A stretch of DNA of 7,844 bases, taken from Terriglobia bacterium (lineage in GTDB: Bacteria > Acidobacteriota > Terriglobia > UBA7540). This document shows, piece after piece, positions 6,168-7,844 of the stretch. The first letter of the stretch is position 1, and every line of letters starts with the position of its first letter. Below the pieces are notes generated by a model. The model was not told where the DNA came from. It did no database searches and saw nothing but the letters and a program-made list of their open reading frames with translations. The stretch spans positions 1 to 7,844 of the forward strand of contig JASHYZ010000373.1 in the NCBI GenBank assembly GCA_030042795.1, written 5' to 3'. The translations under genes were made by a program, and so were the position numbers.

Positions 6168-7763
6168 ATGTCTTCAATCTCCCGTTACGACGCCATCGTA
6201 ATTGGTGGCGGCCACAACGGCTTGGTCCACGCGGCTTACCTGGCGAGGACCGGCAAGAAAGTGTTGGTGCTTGAGCGCCGGCATGTGCTGGGCGGCGCCG
6301 CCGTCACCGAGGAAGTGTTCCCAGGGTTTAAGTTCTCCGTGTGTTCCTACGTGGTGTCGCTGCTGCGGCCCGAAATCATCCGCGATCTCGATTTGCCGCG
6401 GCACGGCCTTGAAATTCTCCCGCTCGACGGCACTTTTACGCCTCTGCCGCCCGATTCGAAGGGCGGCTATCTTTTGCGCGTCAATGACCACGCCAAAACG
6501 CGCCGCGAGATCGCTCGTCATTCGCCGCTCGACGCCGAGGCCTACGAGGAATACGGCAAGGCCATGGCGGAGCAGGCCAAGTTCGTGAAGCCGATTCTCG
6601 GCATGACGCCGCCTGATCCGAGCCGCCTCTCGGTTGACGCCTTGCGCAAGCTGACGTTTCTAGGGCGTCGCTTCCGCGACCTTCCCGAGCCCGACCAGTA
6701 CAACCAAGTGCAGCTCATGACCATGAGCGCGGTCGACTTTCTCGACCAGTGGTTCGAGACTGATGTACTTAAGGCCACAATGTCCGCCTCGGGCATCATC
6801 GGGACCTTTCTGGGTGTGCGCTCGCCGGGCACAGCTTATGTTCTGTTGCACCACTACATGGGGGAGATCGACGGAGCATTCCGCTCCTGGGGATTTTCGC
6901 GCGGCGGCACCGGGGCGATTTCGAACGCCATTGCGGCCGCAGCGCGCAAAGCTGGTGCTGAGATTCGCACGCAGTCGCCCATTGCCAGGATTATCGTCAA
7001 GAATGGCCGGGCCTCGGGCGTTGTGCTTGAGAACGGTGACGAGTTTGAGGCGCGAGTAGTTTCCTCCAGCGTCGATCCGCGCCGCACCTTCATCGGGCTG
7101 ATGGAGCCTGGGCATCTTCCAGACGACTTCGTCGAACAGGTGCGTCACTACAAGTTCCGGGGTTCCTCGGGCAAGGTGAATCTCGCTCTCGACGCTCTAC
7201 CGGACTTCATTTGTCTGCCCGGTCCGGGCGCCCACCTGCGAGGAGCCATCTCCATCTCGCCGAGCGTCGATTACATGGAACGCGCCTACGATGAGGCGAA
7301 GTACGGCCGTTATTCCCGGCGTCCCTACATCGACTGCGTAATCCCCTCGCTCACCGATCCTTCCGTGGCGCCGCCGGGCAAGCATGTGATGTCCTGCTTC
7401 GTGCAGTATGCCCCCTATCACCTGAAAGACGGTACTTGGGACGAAAAGCGCGAGTCCTTCGGAGACACCGTAATCGACACACTGGCGGAGTACGCGCCCA
7501 ACATCAAGAACATCATCCTGAACCGCCAGGTTCTCACTCCTCTCGATCTCGAACGCGAGTTTGGCCTCACCGAGGGAAACATATTTCAAGGCGAGTTGTC
7601 GCTAGAGCAGTTATTTTTCTTGCGGCCTGTGCCTGGATGGGCACAGTACCGCACACCGATTCGCGGTCTGTATCTCTGCGGCTCCGCCGCGCATCCCGGC
7701 GGGGGCATCATGGGTGCGCCGGGGAGGCTGGCAGCCCTAGAAGTGTTGAAGGATTGGAGGTGA
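6168..7763 (+). CDS. FAD-dependent oxidoreductase, phytoene desaturase/PYROXD2-like
   Basis: From ATG 6168 the product is 531 residues. It opens with a Rossmann FAD-binding motif, VIGGGHNGL (Gly13, Gly15, Gly18), the ribose-binding Glu36 in VLVLERR and a Gly-Gly at 42-43. A second FAD contact, LYLCGSAAHPGGGIMGAPGR, lies at 501-520. This arrangement is typical of the CrtI-like amine-oxidase group, and the HPGGG end with 'RSPGTAY' and 'FSRGGTGAI' points to the PYROXD2 branch, whose substrates are largely unknown. No carotenoid genes are nearby, so calling it a carotenoid desaturase would be unsafe. The frame is also open from GTG 6054, just after the antitoxin; the extra 38 residues show no recognisable motif and would precede the usual family start, so ATG 6168 is preferred despite a weak ribosome binding site. 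It ends one base before a tandem repeat. Confidence 0.9.
   Translation: MSSISRYDAIVIGGGHNGLVHAAYLARTGKKVLVLERRHVLGGAAVTEEVFPGFKFSVCSYVVSLLRPEIIRDLDLPRHGLEILPLDGTFTPLPPDSKGGYLLRVNDHAKTRREIARHSPLDAEAYEEYGKAMAEQAKFVKPILGMTPPDPSRLSVDALRKLTFLGRRFRDLPEPDQYNQVQLMTMSAVDFLDQWFETDVLKATMSASGIIGTFLGVRSPGTAYVLLHHYMGEIDGAFRSWGFSRGGTGAISNAIAAAARKAGAEIRTQSPIARIIVKNGRASGVVLENGDEFEARVVSSSVDPRRTFIGLMEPGHLPDDFVEQVRHYKFRGSSGKVNLALDALPDFICLPGPGAHLRGAISISPSVDYMERAYDEAKYGRYSRRPYIDCVIPSLTDPSVAPPGKHVMSCFVQYAPYHLKDGTWDEKRESFGDTVIDTLAEYAPNIKNIILNRQVLTPLDLEREFGLTEGNIFQGELSLEQLFFLRPVPGWAQYRTPIRGLYLCGSAAHPGGGIMGAPGRLAALEVLKDWR

Positions 7764-7844
<81 letters not shown>

Overview
The window looks like a GC-rich soil or sediment bacterium. 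The mix of a Tat-exported alpha/beta hydrolase, a TPR protein, a type III polyketide synthase, a CPBP protease and a VapB-like antitoxin remnant would suit Acidobacteriota or a related deep-branching phylum. That placement is an impression from gene content and protein style; no marker gene is present.

Layout. Positions 1-120 hold the 3' end of a plus-strand gene, possibly a helix-turn-helix regulator. A 273-base gap follows, with a compact interleaved inverted repeat (242-278). Three plus-strand genes then lie close together: a Tat-signal alpha/beta hydrolase (394-1515), an exported or membrane-anchored TPR protein (annotated from 1597, possibly starting upstream) and a type III polyketide synthase (2464-3510). 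Small hairpins at 3556-3595 separate this group from a convergent minus-strand pair. That pair is a conserved gene with distant resemblance to deoxyhypusine synthase, broken by a one-base frameshift (5560 down to 4597), followed after 4 nt by a CPBP-family membrane protease (4592 down to 3600). A divergent intergenic region (5561-5882) carries several inverted repeats and promoter-like elements. It leads on the plus strand to a 55-residue VapB-like antitoxin without a toxin (5883-6050), then a PYROXD2/CrtI-like FAD oxidoreductase (about 6168-7763). The window ends inside a perfect 7-bp tandem repeat (7764-7844).

How the genes may work together. The hydrolase-TPR-polyketide synthase group is probably co-transcribed and may make or process a small aromatic or pyrone lipid, but no starter-loading or tailoring enzyme is visible to define the product. 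The minus-strand pair is probably translationally coupled. The FAD oxidoreductase appears to stand alone next to the antitoxin remnant. I do not see a complete, clearly new system. The points most worth checking are the frameshifted gene and its CPBP partner, the interleaved repeat at 242-278, the inverted-repeat cluster at 5724-5795, and the heptanucleotide array.
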